A stretch of DNA of 64,000 nucleotides. Source: Poa pratensis. Taxonomy: Eukaryota > Streptophyta > Magnoliopsida > Poales > Poaceae. The notes under the pieces are model-generated. The model was not told where the DNA came from and did not search any database. It saw nothing but the letters and a program-made list of their open reading frames with translations. Below, piece after piece: positions 21,020-32,815 of this stretch. The translations under genes and the position numbers were made by a program. Within the stretch, counting starts at the first letter, position 1. Every line of letters starts with the position of its first letter. The stretch lies in NCBI GenBank assembly GCA_947311845.1, contig CAMZMU010000040.1, forward strand, positions 59,048,474 through 59,112,473. The letters are read 5' to 3'.

Positions 21020-24000
21020 ATGGCGACCTTGAGCAAGTTCATAACCCGTTGGGAACTTGCGCCTGTTTCTTGTAGATCCACTCGCGTACGAGTCCATTGT
21101 CACGCCTTAGTGCATTCCCTAGATCTCCTTTCCAGGTTTTGCACTAGATTGCTCTAGTTTGGCTTGCTACCGCTCGAGCAGTTCCACCATATTTTTACTC
21201 GGGATTTCCTCTCTATTTTACTGCTGCGGTAGATCTTGCGTAACCCTAGATTCTCACGAAAAGGTGTTTGTAGTTACCAGCCGAATTACTTTTCCGCAGT
21301 AACTAGACAACTTTATCCGGGATAGCTTTTACCGAATTGCCTTACATCTGATTCGGTTATGCCACTATCCGATTCGTTCTGGATTAGAGATTCCGAATCT
21401 CCTAACTCGGCTATCTCCATTTCTTGCAGGACTGATTCGGATATGCCGAAGCTGCCCCCGGCAGTTGGGAGGGTTCCGATGTTACAACAGATGACCTGGA
21501 ATGGCTGCTGAGCACCCGGCGTATAACACCTGAAGTTATATGCCGAAAACCGGGGAAGGAACTCAAACCGATCACCCAACCGGGTGAACGCGTTGTATTT
21601 CTAGCGCATTTCGAGCGCGGATTCGGACTCCCGGCGAGTGACTTCTTCCGGGCTTTCCTAGACTTCTTTGGCCTGCAGCCTCACCACCTTCCGGCTAACG
21701 CCTTTGTCTCCCTGTCGGCTTTTACCTCCTTTCTCGAGGGATATCTCGGTCTCTGGCCGACAGTACAAGCCTGGGCGAAGTACTTCCACCTCCGTAAACA
21801 GACTATCCCGGGCAGTGACCCGAAAGTGATGACCGCTTGCGGTTCGGCTAGCATTACTCCGAGGGCGGGCTCCATCTTTCCCCGGATCACTGGCCTGGAT
21901 ACTTGCAGGAAATGGCAAAGGTCTTTCTTCTACGTGAAGAGCGCTGAAGGCCATGATGCTCTCAACTTGCCCGAGTTCAAGATCGAGCCCCCCACAGCCG
22001 AATTAAACTTCAGATATGATCCGGCTGACACTCTTGCGGAGCTTCAAATCATAGATAAGACTCTGGAGGATTTTCTGGAGAAGGGCCTGCTCTCGGACGA
22101 TCTCCTCCGGACCTTCGTCTTCCGCCGTGTCAGTCCTCTTCAACAACGTGAGCACAAGATTTGCCACATGAGTGGTTTGCTAGATCCTACCCGGATCAGC
22201 AAACATGACCTCACCAGAGCTTCCGTCAAGAGACGGGTAAACGCCATCGCCTACACCGAGATGTCGGACAAGTGGCGGTGGGGCGTGGAGCCGTTCCACC
22301 GAGATGCACTTCCCCCACAGGTTTGTTCACCATTCTCCGAATCAATCTATACTTCATCAAAATACCATTGGATTAATCCATATCTGCCTTGTCCATACTG
22401 CAGCTGTTCGACCGCCAAATACCGAAGATGGAGATCTCTCCACCAAAGTGTGGGGACCGGATCGCAGCCCGCTGCGCGAGGGCGAAGAGGATGCGGATAC
22501 GGACGATTATTTGCCGATTCCGCGTGCCAAGCCCATCCGCAAGGGTAAGCAATCGACTATTTACACCGAAGATGAAGATGATGATTGCTGGATCCTAGAT
22601 CCCATTGATGCTGTTCCGATTTCATGGTTACCACCTTGTGTTCCAGCCAAACCGGATGCTCAAGGGACATCTCGGAAACGTGATGACGCGTCCGGATCAG
22701 ATGTCCCTCAAGCCAAGAGAATGAAGAAAACCGCCTCCAAGCCGAATCGGCTCAAGCCCATGCCTACCACCAAGGGGTAATGCCAACTTAACTTCATTCG
22801 CTTTCCTCCTCTATTATCCGAGCCACCTCTATCCGAATTAACTGTTTACTTTGCTCTATGTAGTGACGTCCTCGTCACCGAGCAAACTCATTCATCCATT
22901 CTTTCTCCCATTCCTCCACTGGATACGGCCATGGAGCACCAGTCTCCTAAAAAGGCTGTCACCTCTCCCGCGCGTGCCACAACTGCCAAAACTCCTCCGC
23001 CGACTCTCGTTCCAGAGTCGGTTATTGACCTGGAGAATGAGGAAATCTCGGGTCCTACCCGAGATTCAACTTGGCCCCGCCCTCTGAAGGAGTTGGAGAA
23101 GGAAAAAGCTAAGACTTCGGCTAAGTCTTTGACTAAGCCGGATCCTCCCTACCCCAAGGCTCTGAATCAAGAGCAGCAGAAGAAAAGAAGAAACAGCAGC
23201 AACAACCTCTCGAGAAGCAGCAGAAGCAGCAACAGGAAGTATCTAAACCACCACAGCAAGCGTCCCAGAACCAACCGACAGCCAGATCCAGCCAAGACCC
23301 CGGGCGCATCGCCTCTACCTAAGCCGACTCAAGTCACCTTTGGCACAACTCCAACCACCTCGGATAAGCAGTGGTTGCTAGCAAGCCGGTTTCCGCCACT
23401 CCATCAGCAACTCGGGTGCATGATCAACTCTCTGAGGCGATCACTCGCGCCCGACTTAGTGGCCAGGTTCTGCCGAATCTCCGCACTCCGAGCGGCGACA
23501 ACCTCGGCTCCGCAGAGCAATTTGTTAAAGCTTGGAATGCTGCGGACCTTGCCGAAGGCTCAACCACTTCAGCGTCGCCATCCGGCTGGCCCTAGCCGGA
23601 TGTTTCAATCTCTACACTCTGTGCAGGCCTCGGTCGCTGAAGCTAACCGGGTCTTCGAGGTAACTTTCCGAATCCTGCTTTTATTTCATCATGATCAATC
23701 TACACTATTCCCAGTCCCCGAGATTCGGGTCGAACGACTGATACTCCTCCGAGTAAGAAAGTCATTCGGCTTGAATCTCTAAAACTTGATCATAAATTTT
23801 GTCGTGGGACTCCAGTCCCCGAGTCTCTTTCCAATTGATTCGGTCAACTTTCTTTTTTATTAATCTCGGGCCTCCAGTCCCCGAGATTCGTTTTGGCTCC
23901 ATGCTGCTAGTCTCGGGTGCCAGTCCCCGAGACTCTTTTTACGCCATTAACCCTTTTTCTTTCAGGAAACCACGACTGCTCGCAGCCGGATCTTTAAGCA

Positions 24001-25141
24001 GCTAGTCCTGCAGCACCAGGCCCTCCAAGCTTCCTTCGATGCGCAAGGTGAGGAGATGAAAAAGAAAGATCAGGAGCACAAGCGCGCTTTATCGGAGGAA
24101 AAGTCAGAAGTGACTCGGCTCCTGCGGGAGCTTGACCGGGTTGAAAAAGTGAAGGAGAAGTCAAGAAAGACCGGGACACGCTGCAGAGGGAGAAAGACTC
24201 GATCCAGAAGGAGCGAGATACTTTCAAAGCCGGGCTTGAGAAGCGGGCCGAATTGGACAAGAAAATCCAAACGCACGTTGCAGATGCTGAAGCCGAAGCT
24301 AAAGCGGCGAAAGATGATCTGGCTGCTCACAAGGCGATCAGCGCGAAATGGCTTGCTGATCTTGCTAGCCTCAATGAAGACATGGATCGTAAGTTTGCCG
24401 AATCTCCTCTTCCTCCTCTGCTCTTATCCGACACTCATTTCGTGTTACCTCGTTTAATTCGGTGTTAGCTTATCTGAATGTAGGAGAGTTTACCAGCATC
24501 CGGCTTCAAGCCGCCAAAGCTGTGAGGGATGCCCGAGCTGAGAGAGCTAAGTTAGCTGGAGCTCCCCTACCAGAGACGTGGGATATCGAAGATCACATTA
24601 CTGCACTTAAAGCTCGGATTGCTCCTTTGAAGGAGTCCCACATTGATCTGTTCAATGCAAGTCTCAAAGCTCACCGAGTCTTGTTTCCTGAAGCTCGGCA
24701 AGTCCGGTCTGCGGACGAGCTAATCAAAGACCTGGATCAGGCGGAGACCCGGTTAAAGCAGTGGAGATCTCGTCCGCCCGCGCTGGTGCTGACGCAGGTT
24801 TGCTATTTATCATGTCTTGGTATGAGCTGATTGATCTCGCCAAAGTGCGCTCCCTTCGCGAGGGTTCTTCATGGGCTTCAGATCCGAACCGGATCAAGAT
24901 CCGCGAGGAAGCTGCCAACTTTATGGCCGAATTTGCAAACACCAAGCATCTTGATCTGAAGGCTCCGGTCTACTCGGATGGGGAAGAATCTGAAGAAGAG
25001 GAATCGGACGATGCCTCCCTTGACGAATACGCCGAGTCTGAGGGCGAATCTGGTGATTCGGCTAACTCTGCGAACAACCTCGCATCAAGTCCACCAAAGT
25101 ACCAGCTTCTGACTCGGACAAGATTGCCGAACAAGCTTTAG
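21020..25141 (+). CDS. Intron-containing antisense gene of the Gypsy element
   Basis: A candidate ATG is at 21020; the true start is unresolved. The main exon (21430-22320) encodes the plant 'putative gypsy type transposon' domain: GERVVFLAHFERGFGLPASD, GLQPHHLPANAFVSLSAF, CGSASITPRAGSIFPRI, KWQRSFFYVKSAEGHDALNL. Later exons are acidic/basic (22436-22776), Pro/Gln-rich (22864-23659), coiled-coil (23966-24388: KKKDQEHKRALSEEKSEVTR), and a C-terminal part to 25141 with SWYELIDLAKV and an acidic tail. GT-AG introns fit at 20998-21429, 22777-22863, 23660-23965 and 24389-24483, plus one after 22320. Some exons have one-base frame breaks, so this copy may be inactive. Such genes are known in Tat elements; their function is unknown. 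Confidence 0.65.
23711..23935 (+). repeat. Cluster of polypurine-tract-like motifs in an intron
   Basis: Four copies of CAGTCCCCGAG followed by ATTCG or (T/A)CTC start near 23712, 23813, 23875 and 23921, inside the intron 23660-23965 of the antisense gene. On the element's coding strand each reads CTCGGGGACTG, like the tract at the 3' LTR. Confidence 0.7.
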
Positions 25142-25500
25142 TCCAAACTTCCAAGATACCAGCCACTGATTCGGCTAAGACTACAGAGCAAGCTTTAGTC
25201 AAGACCGCCAAAACTTCAGCTGATCCGGATGTTTCCGAGTCTGCCAGCCTTCAAGCTCTCCGTCCAAGGTTATTCCTGCAAGTGAGGGTCCTCTTTCAAC
25301 CGAGGTTCCTCCATCATCCGAGTCATCCCTGCAACCGAGTCTCCTGCAACCATGGCTCCTTCTTCCTGAATTATCTTAATGAAAAACATTAAATCCCCGG
25401 TATGCCGGGAGCAGATGTAATATACAATTTAAGTTCTTCCGAGACTACTTTTATTTTGCTTAATGTGATCCGGACTAGGTTTATGTTGGATCATCTTAAA

Positions 25501-25920
25501 CCGAGTCCCCGAGTCTGTTTTCTTGTTTACTATTTTTGCCGAATCTTTGCTCTTGTCTACCTTTTAGGTGTTTGACAGTCGAGTCACAAGATAGGAATCA
25601 TAGCATACAATACTTGAAACATGCGAGTTGTGGTTTAGAATCATCTAACATAAACAAAAAAGAAATAACAGGGGTTAGTAAACGACATGTGCCGAATCGG
25701 TTTTGGACCGAGTCCCCGAGTCCATTTTCATGTTTCCCATATTCCCACCTCTGCTCTTGACTACCATTTTGGTGTTTGTCAGTCGAGTCACGAGATCAAC
25801 AACACAGCATACATTACTTGAATTTTGGGACGAGGTTCAAAACAATCCGACACATGAACGGTATGGACAAAACAGTAATAAAAAACACATGCATAAGGAC
25901 GAGGCAGTCCCCGAGTCCAG
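25501..25920 (+). repeat. Degenerate ~207-bp tandem repeat between antisense gene and integrase
   Basis: Units starting CCGAGTCCCCGAGTC at 25501 and 25708 share GCTCTTG, GGTGTTTG and CAGTCGAGTCAC in the same order, and a third motif lies near 25906. No coding sequence. Confidence 0.65.
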
Positions 25921-25975
25921 ACTCGGATTGCCGAAATTTCATTTATAATAAACTGAGATACATACATTGCGCCCC

Positions 25976-27464
25976 TTAAGAGTAAAAGGGTCGAAGCAGA
26001 GCTACATTCCAGGGTCGCTTGGTTTCTTCTCCGGGTCTGTCCAGGCCATCCTTCCTTGGTTCCTGTGCGTCTACAAGGTAGTACGAGTCATTGTGCATAG
26101 CCTTGCTCACAATGAATGGTCCCTCCCATGGAGGTGATAACTTATGTCGCCTTTGCTGCGCTGCACCAGCCTTAGTACTAGATCTCCCTCATGAAACACT
26201 CGAGGGCTGATCTTCCGACTATGATAACGTCGGAGACCCTGCTGATATACTGCTGTCCGAGATAGGGCCAATTCTCTTGCTTCCTCTAGCAGATCCACTG
26301 CATCTTCCCGGGCCTCTTTTGCCTCGGTTTCGGTATACATTGTCACCCTTGGTGCATCATATTCTATGTCAGTGGGTAGCACTGCTTCTGCCCCATATAC
26401 CAGAAAAAATGGCGTATAGCCAGTTGACCGATTCGGCGTGGTCCTTAACCCCATAGTACTGATGGTATCTCATCTATCCAGCACCCCGGAGTCTTTACCA
26501 GAGGTTCTATTAACCGGGCTTTTATCCCAGCTAATACCAAAGCATTTGATCTTTCCACCTGTCCATTGGACTCTGGGTGTGCCACTGAGGCTATGTCTAA
26601 CCGGATCCCCTTATTCATGCAGAATCGGGCAAACTCTCCCACAGCAAAGTTCGTGCCATTATCCGAGATGATGCTATGGGGGTAACCGTATCTCAAAATG
26701 ATTTCTTTCAGGAAAGTTACAGCCGAATGACCATCCACTTTCCGGATGGTTTCACCTCTATCCACTTGGTGAACTTATCCACCATCACCAGCATATGTGT
26801 CATGTTACCCTAGCCGGCTTGAATTCTCCCACCATATCCAAACACCACACAGCAAACGGCCAAGTGATAGGAATTGTTTTGAGCGCCGATGCGGGTAGGT
26901 GTGTCTGCTTGGCAAACCTTTGGCATCCTTCACATTTTCGGACTATGTCCTCTGCATCTGCATGAGCAGTGGGCCAGTAAAACCCATGCCGGAATACTTT
27001 AGCCACCAGGGCTCTTGTACTGCAATGATGCCCACATTCTCCTTGATGTATCTCCAGGAGCATCTCCTTGCCCTCGGCTGGCTCCACGCAACGCTGTAGC
27101 ACCTCGGTTGCACTCCTTTTGTATAACTCCTTGTTTATGATGGTGTAACCCTTGGACCTCCTCTGCACTCGCCTAGCTTCGGTTTCATCATTGGCAAACT
27201 CCCCTCCGACATGAACTTCATGATTTCTTCAGCCCACTCCGGTACTGGATGCAAAGGGAATAAGTGCTCATCTATTTCCACTGGTTCGGCCGCCATTATT
27301 TCTTCTATCAGTCTCTGTCCATTCCCTAAGATTCGGTTAGCACCATCTTCCTCTCTTCCCTCTTCCCTAAGATTTGGTAGCATTCCCCGAGTCTCGGTGC
27401 GCAGTCCCCGAGTCTCGCCATGCAGTCCCCGGGTCTCCCAAATGTACCCGACATCAACATTCAT
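25976..27464 (-). pseudogene. Gypsy integrase
   Basis: A zinc-binding HHCC domain (GHHCSTRALVAKVF through CEGCQRFA, about 26930-27060) follows a linker with a repeated ETRG motif. The catalytic core is broken into frames: D in CLDMVGEF near 26830, SDNGTNF near 26655, and the glutamate in NGQVERSN near 26555. The C-terminal part (26107-26454) has YGAEAVLP, and the frame ends at 25976-25978. Frameshifts near 26810 and 26450 disable it. The enzyme would insert the cDNA. Confidence 0.82.
27379..27444 (-). repeat. ~21-bp repeat in the polyprotein linker
   Basis: Three near-repeats of the CCCCGAGTCTCG motif encode ETRGLHG, ETRGLRT and ETRGM on the minus strand, between the second RNase H and integrase. 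Confidence 0.7.
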
Positions 27465-28625
27465 AGGAACAGCTTCAGATTCTTGCTTGGGATAAAAATT
27501 GACTCGGAATCAGGTGAAGGCTTGATTGAAGGGATCCTTAGGTGATTCAAGGATATCCCGGGTGGGATTGCATCCCTAGACGACCCGAGTTTTGACAGGA
27601 TATCAGCAGCTTCGTTCTCCAGCCGAGGTATGTGCTTGTACTCGCAGCCTTCAAAAAATCCTGAAATTTTCTGGACATGAAATCGATATAGTGCCATATT
27701 GGCATCAAGGGCATCCCAATTTCCAGAAGACTGCTGCACCACTAAATCTGAATCACCAAAACATTCTATCCGGCGGATGCCGATGTCCTTAGCCACATTA
27801 AGCCCATGGATCAGTGCCTCATATTCGGCCACATTGTTTGATGCTGAGAAATGAATCTGCAACACATATCGCAACTGATCTTGCTTCGGTGATGTGAGTA
27901 CTATCCCAGCACCCAGTCCGATTTTGGTTTTGGAGCCATCAAAGTGCAACTTCCAGTAATTGTAATCGGCTTGGTGGCTCATACTGCATCTCGGCCCAGT
28001 CACAAAGGAAATCCGGTAAAGCCTGAGACTTGATAGCATCTCTTCTCTCATAATGCGGGGTGTAAGGAGACACTTCTATTGCCCATTTGGCAACTCGGCC
28101 AGTCGCATCTTTGCACCCAATGATCTCCGAGATTGGAGCTTCGCATACTACGGTGATCGGGTGCTCCTGGAAGTAATGTTTCAACTTCTTGGCCGCCAGG
28201 TATACACCATATGTCATCTTCTGGTAGTGAGGATAATTTTGCTTTGAGGTTGAGATCACCTCGCTTAAATAGTACACCGGTCGCTGCACGGATTTACCCT
28301 CCTCTTCTCGCTCTACCACTATCACCACACTTACGACCCGGTTAGTGGCCGCAATGTAAAGTAGCATTGGCTCATTCGGCAAAGGTGATGCCAAAATTGG
28401 TGCAGTGGACAACATCTTTTTTAATTCATTGAAAGCCGAATCTGCCTGCGGGGTCCATGTGAACCCGGTGCTCTTTTTCATCAATTGATACAAGGGCAAG
28501 GCTTTTTCTCCTAGCCGACTCACAAACCGACTCAACGAGGCTAGACACCCGGTGAACTTTTGTACATCTTTTAGACATTTAGGCAATTTCATGTTTTCTA
28601 TGGCTCGGATCTTAGCCGGATTCAC
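27461..28625 (-). pseudogene. Gypsy RNase H and second (archaeal-type) RNase H
   Basis: The frame 27939-28625 holds the connection and RT-linked RNase H (SVVIVVEREEEGKSVQRPVYY, HYQKMTYGVYLAAKKLKHYF), in which the usual catalytic residues look altered. After a frameshift near 27960 the frame to 27461 has a second RNase H: YWKLHFDGSKTKIGLGAGIV, ASNNVAEYEALIHGL, CFGDSDLVVQQ. A second RNase H of this type is the hallmark of Tat-lineage Gypsy elements, which supports the classification. Confidence 0.8.
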
Positions 28626-29398
28626 TCAATACCTCGGCTCGATACAAGGAAACCGAGCAACTTTCCAGCCGGGACACCAAAGGTGCATTTATCCGGATTC
28701 AATTTTAACCGATACTTTCTCAAGTTCACAAATGTTTCCTCGAGATCCTCGAGGAGAGTGCGTTTTTCTTTAGTTTTGATGACGATATCATCGACATACA
28801 CTTGCACATTTTTGCCCATTTGAGAGTGTAAGCATTTCTGCATACATCTCTGATAAGTTGCACCGGCATTTCTCAAACCGAAACACATGACACGATAGCA
28901 ATACGCCCCATACGGGGTAATAAAAGCAGTCTTTATTTGATCTTTGGGGTTCAGTGGTATCTGGTGAAAACCAGAGTACGCATCAATAAAAGACAACAAC
29001 TCACACCCAGCAGTAGAATCGATCACTTGATCAATCCGAGGTAAAGGAAAGGGATCCTTCGGGCACGCCTTGTTCAGGTTGGTGAAGTCGATGCACATAC
29101 GCCACACCTTGACCACCGCTGGTTCGTCCTTCTTCTTCTCTACCAGAACCGGATTGGATATCCAGTCTGGATGCAACACCTCCATAATGAATCCGGCTGC
29201 AAGTAGCTTAGCCAGCTCATCAAGCACCACTTTTCTTCGATCGTCTGAAAGACGCCGAGTCGGTTGCCTCACCGGCTTCACATCCGGCCTGACAAATAAA
29301 GAGTGCTCTGCCAACTCCCTCGGAACACCAGGCAGGTCCTTAGCCGACCATGCAAAGATATCCCGATTCTCACGGAGGAAGTGACAGAGCGCGCTTTC
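28622..29398 (-). pseudogene. Gypsy reverse transcriptase
   Basis: Same frame as the protease part, downstream of the in-frame stop. It contains EKKKDEPAVVKVWRMCIDF, NKACPKDPFPLPRID, FIDAYSGFHQI and the catalytic YVDD at 28787-28798. It ends at 28622, where a likely one-base loss shifts to the RNase H frame. The RT core itself is uninterrupted from 29314 to 28625. Confidence 0.88.
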
Positions 29399-30209
29399 CT
29401 ATTTCTCGCCCAACCCGGCACCAATGATGGCCATGCGCTCCGGATTCTCCGGGTCAATGGGGATCTTCTTTGTCTCCTTGGGCACCTCAAATGTTGCACC
29501 TGCATCCGGATTGGTCATAGCCAGCACGCCGAGCTGAGCTGACTTCGCCATCGCCACTACTTCATGCATCTTGCTCTTCTCAGCTTGGATCACCAACGAC
29601 TCGGCTAAGGTGGAACCAACCGTGGCACACTGTATGGCCTTCTTGTAATCTCCCGCAACGGTGATGATACCATTCGGGCCAGGCATCTTCATCTTGAGGT
29701 AGGCCACATGAGTGGATATCATGAACTTGGCTAATGCCGGCCTGCCGAGCAGAGCATGGTATGGGCTCTCCAAGTCTACCACCTCGAATTCGAGACTCTC
29801 AAGTCTGTGATTGTCCTTGGTACCAAACAGCACATCTACCCAGATCTTACCCATTGGGGAACAAGACACCCGGGTACTATACCATGGAAGGTGCAACTGC
29901 TCTGCTGCAACTGATTCGGCGAATAACCCAACTTGACCATTGTGTCCCGATACATGATGTTTATAGCACTGCCATTGTCAACCAAGACTCGAGTGAATTT
30001 CACATTAATCTTGGTCCAACCAAAGTCGGATCCACCACCAGTGCGTAGTTTCCTGGGCTTGGCATAACCCTGGGATTATCAGCCCTGCTCCAAGTGATCT
30101 CCTGCTCGGACCAGTTCAGGTATTTTGGGACTGCTGGTGTGACTGCATTCACCTCCTTCGCCCTTCGCAGCTGACTTTTCTTGTCAGTTGGCTCGGTCAC
30201 AAAAACCAC
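29399..30209 (-). pseudogene. Gypsy aspartic protease region
   Basis: The catalytic aspartate lies in VLVDNGSAINIMY, with DNGSA at 29966-29980; DNG replaces the more common DTG/DSG. The downstream flap region and HALLGRPALAKF lie in the frame 29399-29896. A one-base deletion near 30000 separates the upstream frame, and a stop codon at 29399-29401 cuts the link to RT in the same frame. Confidence 0.75.
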
Positions 30210-32492
30210 ATAACTTTGATGAGCTCCTTGTAATCATTTCCGGGGTATCCACCTTGCCGACTCGGACCAGCATTGTTGTTGTTGCCTCCCATATTTACCA
30301 GGTTAACCGGCTTTGTGGCTGCCGGCCTTGGAGCTCCTTCGTTCACCGGGGTTGCATTGGCTCCGGATAAAGGCGTATTTGGCCTGAAATTCGGTCTAGG
30401 AGCACCTCTCTGAGGTGGCCCTCTCTGACCTTCCGCCTGGATGCGATGATGCCAGCTACAATTCCGAGTTGAATGATTGGCCGGCTTGCGTGGGTCTGTT
30501 GTGTGATAACGGCAAGGCCCATCTATCATTGCCTCAAAAGTTAGAGGTGGACTCGGTCCATCCCACACTTTCTTTGCCCAGGCACCTTGATTCGGCCTCC
30601 AAGCTGGACCCTCATTTTTTGGTCTCTGGCTATCAGGATGATCCATATTTACTGCAGCAACCTGATCTGAACCGTATCTATAATCCGGATCTCTCCTCTT
30701 ATAACCGAACTCATGTCGGTCACTGGGCCTCAATGGTCCAGTTCGGTTGTTGACCGGTTGCCTCCTGCTTGTTCCCACCACATCCAACGCTGGCTGCGTC
30801 GGATCGCCAAGAGCATATGTATCTGCTATCCGGATCATTTCCGCCAGGGTCTTTGGCATATCCCTCTGGAGCTTCTGCCAAAGCGGGGTGCCATGTCGGC
30901 AACCCTGCGCAAACCAAGAAATGGCCTGCTCCTCCACGACACCTTCACAAGAATTGCGAATGTTGCTCCACCGAGTCAAAAATTCTCGGTCTGTCTCCCG
31001 CTCTTCCTGCCTGCACGCAGACAAGAGCTGAGGTCGGTTTGGCCTCTTGTAAGTGCTGGAGAAGTTGCTGTAAAACGCCTGCTCCAAATCCATCCAAGAG
31101 TTGATACTACCCTCTGGTAAGTTATTCAGCCAAATCCGGGCTGGCCCTTCCAACATATGCGGGAGATACCGGACCGCCCATCGGCGATTGCCCCCCGCAA
31201 TGTGCACCGAGGATACATAGTCTATCAGCCAATCCTGCGGCTTAGTGCTGCCGTTATACGGCTTTGTGATTCGGCCAAGCTGAAACAACGGCACATTCGG
31301 CTCGTTCATGATCCGAGGCCCAAAGCATGGAGGACCTGGTGGGCCTTGCTCTTCCAGCTTCTCGGACTGGTAAATCCTATCCAACCTGAGACGCTGATCA
31401 TCCGGATCCAATGTCCGAGGTCCCAGCCTGGATGCAAGTGCATTATCATACGTTTGGTATCCGGCTCGCGCCATAGCCGAATTACCATCATCATAGCGGT
31501 AGCCCGCCTGGCCACCACCTTGCTGCTGCGCTTGCACCATTACTTGCTGCTCCTGCCGGGGTTGATTCTGCCCAGGAGGACGAGGTGGTTGACCTCGGCC
31601 AGCCGAATTACCCCTTCCGGCTCCCGGATTGCCTTGTCCGCCATTGTTTCTGCTCTGGCCACCTCTTCCTTGAGCAGCTAGCTGCTTGCCGGCATACTCA
31701 GCATCATAGGCCTGCAGCTGTTTGCTCTTGCCCGAATTCACGCTTTGGGCCCGGTCAGCTCCGACATGCGGGGATGACGCTTGCCCCTTGGATCTCTGGC
31801 TAACGCCTTAGCCGACACACTACCCGAGAACCACCAGCGTCCGGATTAGCTTTCCGGTAAGCCTCATTCTGCCGGTTACACACATCAACCAGCTCATTGA
31901 CCCTTTCTGCCTGCTTGCGCCAAGCATCCCCGGTTAATGTGGTCAACTCGGCTCGCGCTGCCGCTGCAGCCCTAAGATTCTTGGCCGGGGAGCTATACAC
32001 CGGCTTGCCTGTACCCGATCTATGACTAGTAGCCTTACTCGAGCTCGATCTTGCGGCTCTAGCTAACTCGTCATTGAGGTCCTTACCCCTGTTACGCAAA
32101 TCTGCTCTCTTGCGGGGTGAGGCGCTACCGGAGTGAAACCATCGGTGATACCATTGGCAGCATTATATTCTCTCATGTCTCTATCAAATGCTTGCCTAGA
32201 CTCACCACTAACCGGGCTTCTCTTTGCAACCTCAGGCGCTCTGCCTCTAACTGAGCTATAGTAAGCTCTACGTTTGCCCCAGGTGCCACTGGCCGAGATA
32301 ACTTTTCCAGGACATCCTCTAAGGGAGCCTCCCTACTTGACATGCCAAGTGGGCCAACCGGATCCGGTTTCTCCTTTGGGAACTTCGCCGTCCGAGCCGG
32401 CTTGTCACCGGATCGGTTGGCGTGACCAGTACCTCGGGCATGCTATTGCCGGCATCTCCTTTGCCTGCTCCAGCACTTGGTCCGGTCATCAT
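30197..32492 (-). pseudogene. Gypsy gag
   Basis: Begins at a double ATG at 32492/32489. The N-terminal part (to about 31800) is Ala/Arg-rich and carries frame breaks. The long frame 30197-31741 starts with a Gln/Gly/Arg-rich stretch, then the retrotransposon gag domain (WLIDYVSSVHIAGG, YLPHMLEGPARIWLNNLP, ISWFAQGC). Near the C-terminus there is a Cys/His cluster (CRYHTTDPRKPANHSTRNC). It ends prematurely at 30197, where one extra base breaks continuity with the protease frame. The product would form the virus-like particle; this copy is damaged. Confidence 0.8.
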
Positions 32493-32795
32493 CACCTCCA
32501 CGCTACTCCCGGGGCGAGCGCTACGCCGTCCGAGAGCTGCGCGGAAAGAAGGAGGTCCTCGGCCACGAGCACCTGCGCCGGGTACTCGCGGACAAGCTCG
32601 GTGGTGACGTAGGTGAGGAAGCTGCCGAACTGGATGAAGCATCCATCCACAGGGAGTGGCCCTCCCGCGAAGCAGCCGGCGTTGTCGCTGATGAAGGTGA
32701 ACCCGCCGTAGTTGCAGACGAGCCCTGACGCACGCGTACGCCGGAGCTGGTGACGGAACCCGTCCGGATGGAAACCCCAGCCAACGCCACTGCTT

Positions 32796-32813
32796 GCCCC
32801 ACGGTGGGCGCCA
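32796..32813 (-). promoter_or_regulatory. Primer binding site of the Gypsy element
   Basis: Two bases inside the 5' LTR the minus strand reads TGGCGCCCACCGTGGGGC, a TGG-initial primer binding site. I do not assign the tRNA. Confidence 0.7.
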
Positions 32814-32815
32814 AC

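Noticed and set aside
25501..25920. CRISPR-like spaced repeats
   Set aside because: A eukaryotic retroelement context, variable spacing and degenerate repeats; explained by the 3' region of the Gypsy element.
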